Source of the DNA: Thermoplasmata archaeon
GTDB lineage: Archaea; Thermoplasmatota; Thermoplasmata; Thermoplasmatales; Thermoplasmataceae
Direction: 5' to 3'
DNA: 7,446 nucleotides
Assembly (NCBI GenBank): GCA_021806345.1
Contig: JAJZXP010000189.1
Span: 1-7,446 of the forward strand
Shown piece by piece: positions 1 through 5,770 of this stretch. Position 1 is the stretch's first letter; every line of letters starts with the position of its first letter. A program made the position numbers and the translations under genes. Below the pieces are notes generated by a model. That model did not search any database. It had not been told where the DNA came from and saw only the letters and a list, made by a program, of their open reading frames with translations.

Positions 1-23
1 TTTGTCTTAACCAATATAGAAAA

Positions 24-33
24 TTTTTAAATA
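24..33 (+). promoter_or_regulatory. TATA box for the 94-aa gene
   Basis: TTTTTAAATA lies about 37 nt before the TTG start at 66. With normal archaeal spacing, transcription would begin near position 55, giving a leader of about 11 nt. That leader would contain AGGT (55-58), a match to the archaeal anti-Shine-Dalgarno sequence. Confidence 0.45.
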
Positions 34-65
34 ACATAGTTTTTTCATACATCTAGGTAAAAGAT

Positions 66-350
66 TTGAAAATAGAAGTTGGGCAACGGTTTGATTTTGA
101 GGTGGACCGGGAGGATGTGATGTCTGTGGACAGGGGTTCCATAATAGCCACCTGGTATCATCTTGGCAATCCAATATATGTGGAACTTTCGATGACAAAA
201 AGCCTGGCGGAGGAGATGAGGGCCCATTTCTATAACACAAGAAGCAGAACAGCCTTGCTTTCAGTTGCAAGGATATCAAAAACTAAATATGTCGTCAGTC
301 CCACGGTAGTCCTCATAAACAGGAAGGCAAAAGATCTGAAGATAAAATAA
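66..350 (+). CDS. Hypothetical protein, 94 aa, TTG start
   Basis: I do not recognise this family. The product is a small, mixed-charge soluble protein without a signal peptide or membrane segment. It has an alternating hydrophobic/charged N-terminus (KIEVGQRFDFEV), suggestive of beta strands, and a basic C-terminus (NRKAKDLKIK). The TTG start at 66 is chosen because an in-frame TAG at 54 blocks any upstream start, AGGT sits 7 nt upstream, and residues 2-18 look like real protein. The alternative is ATG at 120 (Met19), which is preceded by GGGAGG (109-114) and would give 76 aa. The gene ends 20 nt before the convergent dehydrogenase stop. Two minus-strand open frames across the same bases (7-279 and 45-227) have implausible Pro/Cys-rich compositions. 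Function unknown. Confidence 0.62.
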   Translation: MKIEVGQRFDFEVDREDVMSVDRGSIIATWYHLGNPIYVELSMTKSLAEEMRAHFYNTRSRTALLSVARISKTKYVVSPTVVLINRKAKDLKIK

Positions 351-370
351 ATTTGAACCTGAAGATAGAT

Positions 371-1348
371 TCACCGGTAGTCATAGAATCCCTTTCCAGA
401 TTTCCTTCCATTATCTCCTGCTGCGACCATTCTCTTAAGGTTATAAGGAGCTCTGTATTTCTGGTCTCCGAAATCCTTTACGAAAACTTCAGCAACATCA
501 AGCAGTATATCAAGACCTACCATATCGGCAAGCTCCAGTGGACCCATAGGCATTCCTGCTCCAAGTTTCATTGCCCTGTCTATGTCTTCCTTTGAGGCAA
601 TTCCTTCGCCATATAGTGCTATAGCCTCATTTATCATGGGGACGAGAATCCTGTTCACAACAAACCCGGGCGATTCTCTTACACGTATCGGTGCCATGCT
701 AGTTCTGTGATTCCTGAGTCCGGAAATGAATGAAATTACCCTATCAACAGTGGAATCCGAAGTCCGAAGACCAGGCACTATCTCCACAAGAGGGAGAGTA
801 TATGGCGGGTTGAAGAAGTGGGCTATCACTGTGTTCTCCGGCCTTGAATATGATCCTGCAATCTCGGTTATGCTTAGTGAAGAAGTGTTTGAAGCAACGA
901 TAGTTTTTTCCGGGAGAATGCCTGAGAGTTTTCTAAAGAGATCCCGCTTAACTTCCATTTTTTCGAATACTGCTTCAAACACGAACTCTGAATCTGCTGC
1001 TTCTGAGTAATCAGTCGTTGCATGAACCTTTTTCATAATATCTCTGGCTTGCGAGTCTGGATCGCCTTTGGGAAACTTCTTTCTTATTGTGGTCTTCTGA
1101 TCTTCAGTGAGATTAATGCCCATTGACTCAATTTTGTAAATCTCCTTTTCAGCCCGTCCTTCTGCAAATTTGAAATTAGACTGCAGGACCCTTTCTATAT
1201 TCTTTTTCCCCCTTTCCAGTAATTTTTCATCGAGATCGATCAGGGTGACCTCGTATCCGTTAAAGGCCATCACTTCAGCAATGGAGCTCCCCATATTTCC
1301 TGAACCTATAACTGTCACACTGTTTACAGAAGAATCAATTTCATCCAT
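371..1348 (-). CDS. 3-hydroxyacyl-CoA / 3-hydroxybutyryl-CoA dehydrogenase
   Basis: Cytosolic NAD(P)-dependent oxidation of (S)-3-hydroxyacyl-CoA to 3-oxoacyl-CoA, as used in fatty-acid beta-oxidation or C4-CoA metabolism. The 325-aa product has an N-terminal Rossmann fold with the dinucleotide loop GSGNMG (15-20) and an acidic residue after strand 2 (LIDLD, 36-40), which favours NAD. Further family motifs are SNTSSLSI (153-160), HFFNPP (177-182), VEIVPG (188-193), PGFVVNRIL (227-235) and a C-terminal 3HCDH domain with GAGMPMGPLELAD (263-275) and GFYDY near the end. By alignment with the mammalian short-chain enzyme, catalytic residues are Ser156, His177, Glu189 and Asn232. The protein is about 40 residues longer than typical bacterial Hbd (about 282 aa); the extra residues fall around 58-108. 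It has its own promoter and no CoA-related neighbour here, so substrate chain length is open. Confidence 0.93.
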   Translation of the reverse strand: MDEIDSSVNSVTVIGSGNMGSSIAEVMAFNGYEVTLIDLDEKLLERGKKNIERVLQSNFKFAEGRAEKEIYKIESMGINLTEDQKTTIRKKFPKGDPDSQARDIMKKVHATTDYSEAADSEFVFEAVFEKMEVKRDLFRKLSGILPEKTIVASNTSSLSITEIAGSYSRPENTVIAHFFNPPYTLPLVEIVPGLRTSDSTVDRVISFISGLRNHRTSMAPIRVRESPGFVVNRILVPMINEAIALYGEGIASKEDIDRAMKLGAGMPMGPLELADMVGLDILLDVAEVFVKDFGDQKYRAPYNLKRMVAAGDNGRKSGKGFYDYR

Positions 1349-1368
1349 ACTGAAGTATTGTTTCAGAA

Positions 1369-1376
1369 TTTATAAG
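1369..1376 (-). promoter_or_regulatory. TATA box for the hydroxyacyl-CoA dehydrogenase
   Basis: CTTATAAA on the minus strand is centred about 24 nt upstream of the ATG at 1348, the spacing expected for a leaderless archaeal transcript starting at or very near the initiation codon. Confidence 0.7.
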
Positions 1377-1426
1377 TGTATCAGGCAATCTAGGTGAAAT
1401 TATACAAATTTTCCATTATGAAAAGA

Positions 1427-1435
1427 TTAAAATAT
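1427..1435 (+). promoter_or_regulatory. Putative TATA box for the 44-aa ORF
   Basis: TTAAAATAT is centred about 32 nt upstream of the ATG at 1463. This would give a leader of only about 5 nt and supports the internal ATG over the longer open frame starting at 1394. Confidence 0.4.
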
Positions 1436-1462
1436 CATAATTCATGTATATTTTTGAAGCCT

Positions 1463-1597
1463 ATGGCCAGGAACAGAGTTTCTAGAGATGACCTGGAAAT
1501 AGCCAGCAACGAAGAGTGGGAGGAAATACTCTCAGAAAATGAAAGAAAGAGGGGGAGAGAATCAAGGAACAACTCTGGTTCTATCGCGAGGAAATAG
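1463..1597 (+). CDS. Possible small charged protein, 44 aa
   Basis: I do not recognise this protein. The open frame extends back to an ATG at 1394, but residues before Met at 1463 read like untranslated AT-rich DNA (KLYKFSIMKRLKYHNS) and the only well-placed TATA-like element fits 1463. The 44-aa product has a helical acidic middle (DDLEIASNEEWEEILSENE, about 10-28) followed by a basic, polar, probably disordered tail (KRGRESRNN and on). Its last 36 nt overlap the 3' end of convergent aspS, so the tail is also antisense to AspRS codons. The purine-rich run at about 1536-1560 would read as a T/C-rich tract downstream of aspS on the other strand and could serve as its terminator, which is a reason for caution about this ORF. 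Confidence 0.45.
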   Translation: MARNRVSRDDLEIASNEEWEEILSENERKRGRESRNNSGSIARK

Positions 1598-2851
1598 ACA
1601 TACCTCCCTTATGTTCGGAAGATTCAAGAGGATCATCGTGAGTCTTTCCAATCCGATGGCCCATCCGGCATGAGGAGGCATACCGTATCTGAATGCATTC
1701 AGGTGAAAATTAAAGTCTTCAGGATTCAAACCTTTTTCTATTAACCTATTTTCAAGCATTTTGGGATCGTGGACTCTCTGAGCCCCGGAAGTTAATTCTC
1801 GCTCTCCATACTGAAGGTCAAAAGAATTTGTAACATCAGGGTCCCCCGGTTTTGGCATTGTGTAAAAGGCTCTTACCTCTGAAGGCCACTCGGTAATGAA
1901 GTAGAAACCTGGAAAATTTCTGCCTATCAATCTTAACTGCTCTGGACTGAAATCATCGCCAAATTTTGCTTCTTGGCCCTCTTTTGAAAGAAGATTTATG
2001 CATTCCCTGTATGTCACTCGGGGGAATGGGATTGTCTGTATCTTAAGATCAGGATTAATCTTTTTGACCTCATCCCCGAATTTTTCAAATACCTCTCTGA
2101 GTCCACTGTTAACCGACTCTTCCAGGACCTTCATCACATCATTGTGGTCACAGAAGCTCATCTCTATATCGATGCTTGTGAACTCATTGAGGTGACGCAC
2201 CGTATTGTGCTCCTCGGCCCTGAATGCGGGGCCAACTTCAAATACCTTATCCATTCCGGAGGCCATGAGCATCTCTTTGTACAGCTGTGGGCTCTGGTTA
2301 AGGAAAGCATCTTTATCAAAATATTTTACCCTGAAAAGGTTTGCTCCCCCTTCGGTTGCCGATGCCACGATCTTTGGTGTATGAACCTCCTGAAAATCCT
2401 TTTCATGCATGTATTTCCTTATTCCCCACAGAAGGCTGCTTTCAATCCTGAAAATTAGATTATGGGAAGGCTCCCTTAAATCAAGGGTTCTGTTGTTTAG
2501 CCTCGTTTCAAAATCAGACTGGATACCTTCAAAAATTGCCAGAGGAAGTGGTGCTTCAGAACCGTTAAGAACTTGCACTTCTCTTGCGGTTATTTCAACC
2601 CCCGACTTGGCTCCGGAGTTTAAGGAAACATGCCCTTTAACGGAGACCACAGATTCCCTGTTGACATTTGTTATTTCATCATTTGCCGAAACATTTTCCG
2701 GCTTTATTGTTATCTGAACAGTTCCGGTATGATCTCTCAGAACCATGAAAGAAAGTTTCTTGAGTTTTCTAATTTCCTGTACCCAGCCAAATAAATGCAC
2801 TTCATCTCCGTCTTTCTTATCTGAAATCTGGCCAATATAGGTCCTATGCAT
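1562..2851 (-). CDS. aspS: Aspartyl-tRNA synthetase (archaeal type)
   Basis: Class IIb aminoacyl-tRNA synthetase that charges tRNA with aspartate in the cytosol. The 429-aa length is normal for the compact archaeal/eukaryal form, which lacks the bacterial GAD insertion. The N-terminal OB-fold anticodon-binding domain is about 1-100 ([19 protein letters not shown], 22-40). The catalytic domain carries motif 1 (about 140-161), the flipping-loop motif TEGGANLF (166-173), QSPQLYKE (186-193), motif 2 ([19 protein letters not shown], 210-228) and motif 3 (GMPPHAGW, 390-397, then GLERL, 400-404). It ends in the usual FPRDR motif plus a short tail. Anticodon-domain positions reported to separate discriminating from non-discriminating archaeal enzymes are Gln25 and Lys82 here; Lys fits the discriminating class. 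The gene is divergent from the NfeD-like gene and monocistronic as far as can be seen. Confidence 0.98.
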   Translation of the reverse strand: MHRTYIGQISDKKDGDEVHLFGWVQEIRKLKKLSFMVLRDHTGTVQITIKPENVSANDEITNVNRESVVSVKGHVSLNSGAKSGVEITAREVQVLNGSEAPLPLAIFEGIQSDFETRLNNRTLDLREPSHNLIFRIESSLLWGIRKYMHEKDFQEVHTPKIVASATEGGANLFRVKYFDKDAFLNQSPQLYKEMLMASGMDKVFEVGPAFRAEEHNTVRHLNEFTSIDIEMSFCDHNDVMKVLEESVNSGLREVFEKFGDEVKKINPDLKIQTIPFPRVTYRECINLLSKEGQEAKFGDDFSPEQLRLIGRNFPGFYFITEWPSEVRAFYTMPKPGDPDVTNSFDLQYGERELTSGAQRVHDPKMLENRLIEKGLNPEDFNFHLNAFRYGMPPHAGWAIGLERLTMILLNLPNIREVCLFPRDRTRVVP

Positions 2852-2876
2852 ATCTACCCAATAGCGCAGATACCAT

Positions 2877-2886
2877 TAAATTTATC
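2877..2886 (-). promoter_or_regulatory. TATA box for aspS
   Basis: ATAAATTTAA on the minus strand is centred about 30 nt upstream of the aspS ATG at 2851, implying a leader of only a few nucleotides. It lies in the 101-bp gap shared with the divergent NfeD-like gene. Confidence 0.6.
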
Positions 2887-2909
2887 TTAAGGTTCGTATT
2901 ATTCAGATG

Positions 2910-2919
2910 CTAAATACAA
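2910..2919 (+). promoter_or_regulatory. Putative TATA element for the NfeD-like gene
   Basis: CTAAATACAA is centred about 38 nt before the ATG at 2953, which would leave a leader of about 12 nt containing the purine-rich AAAGGGACAG. It is weaker than the other promoters. If Met6 (2968) were the real start, the leader would be longer still, so 2953 is preferred. Confidence 0.35.
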
Positions 2920-2952
2920 AGGTACCTGGCAGATTGGTTTAAAGGGACAGCA

Positions 2953-3303
2953 ATGTTTGATCTCTCTATGAATATTGATAAATTATTGAAAATAGCATTG
3001 ATTACCCAGGGCTACAAGATCGACCTCGTAGAGACACTGGTTATTGCCCTTATCGTTGTGTTTGCTGGCCTTATGATAATGAAAACAATAGAATCCCAGA
3101 AAGTTAAAAAAGTCACGGGAAAAGAATCAATGACAGGCAAGATTGCTACTGTTGTCAATGACCTTGATCCAACTGGATGGGTATCTGTCGAGGGCGTGAG
3201 ATGGAAAGCAAAGTCTAGCGATGGAAATAAAATTTCTGAAGGGGAAAACGTGAGAATTCTAAGGCTGGATGGCCTTATCCTCCTCGTGGAAAGAGTCAGG
3301 TAG
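2953..3303 (+). CDS. NfeD-like membrane protein with C-terminal OB fold
   Basis: The 116-aa product has a short amphipathic N-terminus, one transmembrane helix (about 26-44, VETLVIALIVVFAGLMIM) and a soluble C-terminal beta domain (about 57-116). The spacing of glycines and hydrophobics in TGKIATVVNDLDPTGWVSVE (61-80), the following VRWKAKSSDG, ISEGENVRILRLDGLILLV and a terminal charged residue set matches the NfeD C-terminal OB-fold family (PF01957). Short NfeD proteins of this type usually partner stomatin/prohibitin-like membrane proteins; the long form with a ClpP-like protease domain is excluded by length. No stomatin gene lies in this window. Divergent from aspS; the next gene downstream has its own promoter. 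The role is probably membrane-microdomain or membrane-quality related, inferred from the family only. Confidence 0.8.
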   Translation: MFDLSMNIDKLLKIALITQGYKIDLVETLVIALIVVFAGLMIMKTIESQKVKKVTGKESMTGKIATVVNDLDPTGWVSVEGVRWKAKSSDGNKISEGENVRILRLDGLILLVERVR

Positions 3304-3370
3304 AATAGTTGTCAGTTGTCCTCACCATTACGATTTTCATCTTCTGCAAGAACTGCATGAATATTATTGG

Positions 3371-3380
3371 TTTATAAATA
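3371..3380 (+). promoter_or_regulatory. TATA box for the ROK kinase
   Basis: TTTATAAATA is the strongest TATA match in the window. Its centre is 22 nt from the first ATG (3397) and 25 nt from the second (3400), so transcription probably starts at one of the tandem ATGs. The spacing slightly favours the second, for a leaderless mRNA. Confidence 0.75.
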
Positions 3381-3396
3381 AAGTAAGTATAGTGTT

Positions 3397-4356
3397 ATGA
3401 TGTCAGGTTATATTCTCGGATTTGACGTTGGCGGCACAAAGATTTCAGCTGTTCTTGGAAAAAGCGATGGTAAGATTGTTGCGTCTATTAGAAAACCCAC
3501 AGTTAGGCACCTGGGGCCAGGAAAGCTTCTGAGTGATTTCACAGAGATGGGTTGGAAGCTTCTTAACGACAATGGAGTCTCCAGACCAGACTCAATAGGC
3601 ATTATTTTTGCCGGCCTTGTTGATTCTGCCAGAGGTATTGTCATATCATCCCCAAATATACTTGGACTCAAGAATTTTCCAGTTGCTGCAAAACTTTCGG
3701 AGGAGTTTCAGGTTGAGGCTTTCCTTGAGAATGACGCAACTGCTGCCACTATTGCCGAGAAGATTTTCGGATCTGGAAAAGGCGTTGATAATTTTGTTTA
3801 CATTACACTCAGCACAGGTATAGGCGGAGGGGCTTTCCTTAATGGAAAACTGTATAGAGGAGCTCATGGAATGGCAGGCGAACTTGGACATATGGTTGTC
3901 ATGTCGAATGGCCCTGTCTGCGGATGTGGCAGGAGGGGATGCCTGGAAGCAATTGCAGGAGGGAGAGGCATTGCAAGAAGGGTTTCTGAGAATATAACAG
4001 CTGTCAGGGAAAGTGAGCTTCTTTCTTCATTGAAACCTAATGAGATAGATGCCAGGAAGGTATTTGAGCTGAAGAGAAAGGGCGATATGTTTTCTCAGCT
4101 TATAATTGAGGAGACGATCTACTACCTCTCTGTAGGACTGGTAAATATTATAAATATTCTTGACCCCGAAGTGGTGATTATAGGTGGAGGGATCGCTGCT
4201 GCAGGGAACGAACTTTTCACGCCCCTAAAGAATGCAATAAGAGAGGAGTTCAAAAGCATGTACAGGCCAGTAAAAATCGTCAGGGGCCTGAAAAATGGCC
4301 ATGATTTATCAACAGTGGCCCTTCCTCTCTTTGTTAAAGAGAGTAATTCAACCTAA
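3397..4356 (+). CDS. ROK-family sugar kinase, probably glucokinase/hexokinase
   Basis: ATP-dependent phosphorylation of a hexose (or a related amino sugar) in the cytosol. The 319-aa length is typical of ROK kinases. The N-terminal phosphate loop is FDVGGTK (9-15). LENDATAA (110-117) carries the catalytic base Asp113, and TLSTGIGGGAFLNGKLYRGA (138-157) is the second nucleotide/sugar signature. GELGH (161-165) supplies the sugar-binding Glu162 and the first zinc ligand His165. The zinc cluster continues in CGCGRRGCLE (175-184) with Cys175, Cys177 and Cys182. VVIIGGGIA (259-267) is the C-terminal adenosine-binding loop. No DNA-binding helix-turn-helix precedes the kinase domain, so it is an enzyme rather than a ROK repressor. 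Start: tandem ATGs at 3397 and 3400. It converges with an 8-nt gap on the 48-aa coiled-coil gene. Substrate is not decided by sequence; fructokinase or N-acetylmannosamine kinase remain possible. Confidence 0.93.
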   Translation: MMSGYILGFDVGGTKISAVLGKSDGKIVASIRKPTVRHLGPGKLLSDFTEMGWKLLNDNGVSRPDSIGIIFAGLVDSARGIVISSPNILGLKNFPVAAKLSEEFQVEAFLENDATAATIAEKIFGSGKGVDNFVYITLSTGIGGGAFLNGKLYRGAHGMAGELGHMVVMSNGPVCGCGRRGCLEAIAGGRGIARRVSENITAVRESELLSSLKPNEIDARKVFELKRKGDMFSQLIIEETIYYLSVGLVNIINILDPEVVIIGGGIAAAGNELFTPLKNAIREEFKSMYRPVKIVRGLKNGHDLSTVALPLFVKESNST

Positions 4357-4364
4357 TCCTATCA

Positions 4365-4511
4365 TTATTTCTCAATTTTCTTCTTCAGTTCCTTTATCTC
4401 TTCCTGAAGCTGCTTGTTTAGAGGATTCTTCCTGGCCTTATCCTCTAGTTCCTGGAGCTTGTTCTCAAGGCTCTTTTTCTTTCTGTCAAGATCCCTCTTT
4501 CCCAATCCCAT
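4365..4511 (-). CDS. Small coiled-coil protein, 48 aa
   Basis: A short gene below usual length cut-offs. The highly charged product begins MGLGKRDLDRKKKSLENK and is rich in Lys, Glu, Leu and Gln. It shows two heptad helices: Leu8, Leu15, Leu19, Leu22 in about 6-27, and Leu31, Leu35, Ile39, Leu42, Ile46 in about 31-47. An Asn-Pro at 29-30 separates them, so a helical hairpin (antiparallel coiled coil) is likely. There is no Cys, Trp, Tyr or Phe and no membrane segment. A TATA box is correctly placed upstream, and the 8-nt convergent gap to the ROK kinase stop and the divergent promoter towards the 143-aa gene leave it as the only sensible occupant of 4357-4623. Overlapping plus-strand open frames are Cys/Pro/Ser/Phe-rich shadows. 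Function unknown; a nucleic-acid or protein-binding adaptor is a guess from composition only. Confidence 0.75.
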   Translation of the reverse strand: MGLGKRDLDRKKKSLENKLQELEDKARKNPLNKQLQEEIKELKKKIEK

Positions 4512-4534
4512 GTCACACCATATACCCAAGGAAG

Positions 4535-4545
4535 ATATCTTTATT
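4535..4545 (-). promoter_or_regulatory. TATA box for the 48-aa coiled-coil gene
   Basis: AATAAAGATAT on the minus strand is centred about 29 nt upstream of the ATG at 4511, consistent with a transcript with almost no leader. Confidence 0.55.
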
Positions 4546-4593
4546 TCTGTGTTATTTTTTATTCATATCAGCAATGAAAGAACCAAGCCTTAA

Positions 4594-4603
4594 CTTTAAT
4601 AAT
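4594..4603 (+). promoter_or_regulatory. TATA box for the 143-aa gene
   Basis: CTTTAATAAT is centred about 25 nt before the ATG at 4624, which predicts a leaderless transcript and confirms that start. Confidence 0.6.
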
Positions 4604-4623
4604 ATTTTTCTTATACTATTCAG

Positions 4624-5055
4624 ATGGCTGACGAAATAGACCTGAAAAAAGCAGATGATATGATCAGAAAGGAAATAGAAGGAATTTCAAGAGATGATCC
4701 AGTGGAGGAGATTCCTGTTTACACCCACCACATTTTTCAGATTCTTCTTGAAGAGTTCTCAAACTCTGAGGATGGGAGAGAAGTTTTTTCAATTGACAAT
4801 ACAGTCAAATATGCCCTCAATTTTGAATTCTGTGAGATGAAGGATGCTGATGGCCTGGTCGGAGAATACGAAGAATTACCCTCCAAGGAAGACCTTTCAA
4901 GGATTGAAACACTTGTTTTTGAGGTTGAAGGAATGCATAAATCTAAACTTACAGAAATTGAGGTTACAAAGGAAACGATATTCTGCAGCCCTTCCAGAGA
5001 GAAGAAACATCTCATGTTGTTACAGAGGGCAATACTGCACAGAAGATTATCCTGA
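4624..5055 (+). CDS. Hypothetical acidic protein, 143 aa
   Basis: I do not recognise this family. It looks like a soluble cytosolic protein: no signal peptide and no membrane span. The N-terminus is acidic and helical (MADEIDLKKADDMIRKEIEG). A hydrophobic helix follows (THHIFQILLEEF, 34-45), then alternating segments suggesting strands (TVKYALNFEF, 60-69; RIETLVFEVEG, 93-103; LTEIEVTKETIF, 109-120). There are two cysteines (70 and 121). The last 20 or so residues are abruptly basic and Leu-rich (KKHLMLLQRAILHRRLS) with less typical TTG/TTA codons. A different frame continues in a more protein-like way past an AG-repeat near 4996-5002, so a small frameshift near the C-terminus cannot be excluded. 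It starts from its own TATA box and ends 8 nt before the convergent YhfC-like gene. Confidence 0.75.
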   Translation: MADEIDLKKADDMIRKEIEGISRDDPVEEIPVYTHHIFQILLEEFSNSEDGREVFSIDNTVKYALNFEFCEMKDADGLVGEYEELPSKEDLSRIETLVFEVEGMHKSKLTEIEVTKETIFCSPSREKKHLMLLQRAILHRRLS

Positions 5056-5063
5056 TCCTTCTG

Positions 5064-5756
5064 TCAGTAAACTACAGGCGCCTCTTTTACCTGTATTTCT
5101 TCAAGTCCTCTTGTTAAGATAAAGGCAATTAGTGCTGTTATTATGGTAAGTGCAAATACGATACCCCAGTACTCCAGGCTAAGCCCTCTGTACAGATGGG
5201 GATTGCTTAAAATTAGAAGATCAGTGTAGACAAGACCCCCATCTATCGCAGCATGCACAAGCACAGAATATGCAAGAGAAATCACTTTTCTGGACTTAAT
5301 ATGCCCCCATTTCAGTATGAGTGAGGTGGAAGGATGGAAAACAAGAGATTCAACAGTATTGAAGAAAATTAGTAGAACTGCAAAGCCCGTTAGGCTGGCA
5401 AATTCTTGAATATTTCCTGCCATTAGAACTGCTATGTCAACAAAGGAAAACCCGAGACCTACGAAAATGGTAAGCGAAAGCTTTCTTGTATCAACCGCCA
5501 CGAATTTTGAAAACTCCTGGCAAAAACCTGCTGCTAGTCCAATAAATACTGAGTAAAGAACGATATTACCAGATTCAAAATCAAGTAGAGTTTTAGACAG
5601 GGAATGGGCACCCACTGTGAAGAGGAAATATATGGACAGTACAGACTCTATAATCTCCTGGACGACAAGAGCAACCACCATGAAGAGGATGCCAATTCCG
5701 ATTGCACCCAGTCTTGACTTAAATCCTATTGAAGGAGTTTTCTGGACGGTGTCCAT
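5064..5756 (-). CDS. Polytopic membrane protein, YhfC-like putative intramembrane protease homologue
   Basis: The 230-aa product is strongly hydrophobic with about seven predicted membrane helices (roughly 18-45, 64-86, 93-113, 119-139, 156-176, 195-214, with one less clear) and a charged C-terminal tail. Motif order resembles the YhfC/PrsW/CPBP superfamily of membrane proteases: GLAAGFCQEFSKF (73-85) in place of the usual G..AGi.EE..R, GLGFSFVD (100-107) in place of GhG..E, ESLVFHPSTSLI (136-147) in place of ER....H..., and LVHAAIDGG (166-174) as the final histidine motif. Glu81, Glu136, His141, His168 and Asp172 are the candidate polar residues in the membrane. The first Glu of EE is Gln80 and the usual GHG histidine is Phe, so activity is uncertain. 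The start is supported by an AGGT motif 9 nt upstream; the YbjQ gene ends 14 nt before it, so co-transcription is likely. An integral membrane protein of another family is the alternative. Confidence 0.6.
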   Translation of the reverse strand: MDTVQKTPSIGFKSRLGAIGIGILFMVVALVVQEIIESVLSIYFLFTVGAHSLSKTLLDFESGNIVLYSVFIGLAAGFCQEFSKFVAVDTRKLSLTIFVGLGFSFVDIAVLMAGNIQEFASLTGFAVLLIFFNTVESLVFHPSTSLILKWGHIKSRKVISLAYSVLVHAAIDGGLVYTDLLILSNPHLYRGLSLEYWGIVFALTIITALIAFILTRGLEEIQVKEAPVVY

Positions 5757-5765
5757 TCTGTCTTA

Positions 5766-5769
5766 ACCT
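5766..5769 (-). promoter_or_regulatory. Ribosome-binding motif for the YhfC-like gene
   Basis: AGGT (minus strand) in the 14-nt gap between the YbjQ stop and this ATG, with 9 nt spacing. Internal operon genes cannot be leaderless, so this site supports both the operon and the start at 5756. Confidence 0.5.
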
Positions 5770-5770
5770 T

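Noticed and set aside
7..279. 90-codon minus-strand frame opposite the 94-aa gene
   Set aside because: Pro/Cys/Leu-rich product without domain features; the plus-strand frame has a TATA box, a ribosome-binding motif and more natural composition.
1394..1462. N-terminal extension (23 codons) of the 44-aa ORF
   Set aside because: The AT-rich stretch contains the likely TATA box for the internal ATG at 1463 and encodes an unconvincing Lys/Tyr/Phe-rich peptide.
1998..2717. Three overlapping plus-strand frames of 65-104 codons
   Set aside because: All lie inside aspS on the opposite strand and are frame shadows of that well-supported gene.
4295..4639. 114-codon plus-strand frame spanning the ROK kinase end and beyond
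   Set aside because: It overlaps the kinase C-terminus and is antisense to the 48-aa coiled-coil gene; the product is Ser/Pro/Cys/Phe-rich and has no promoter of its own.
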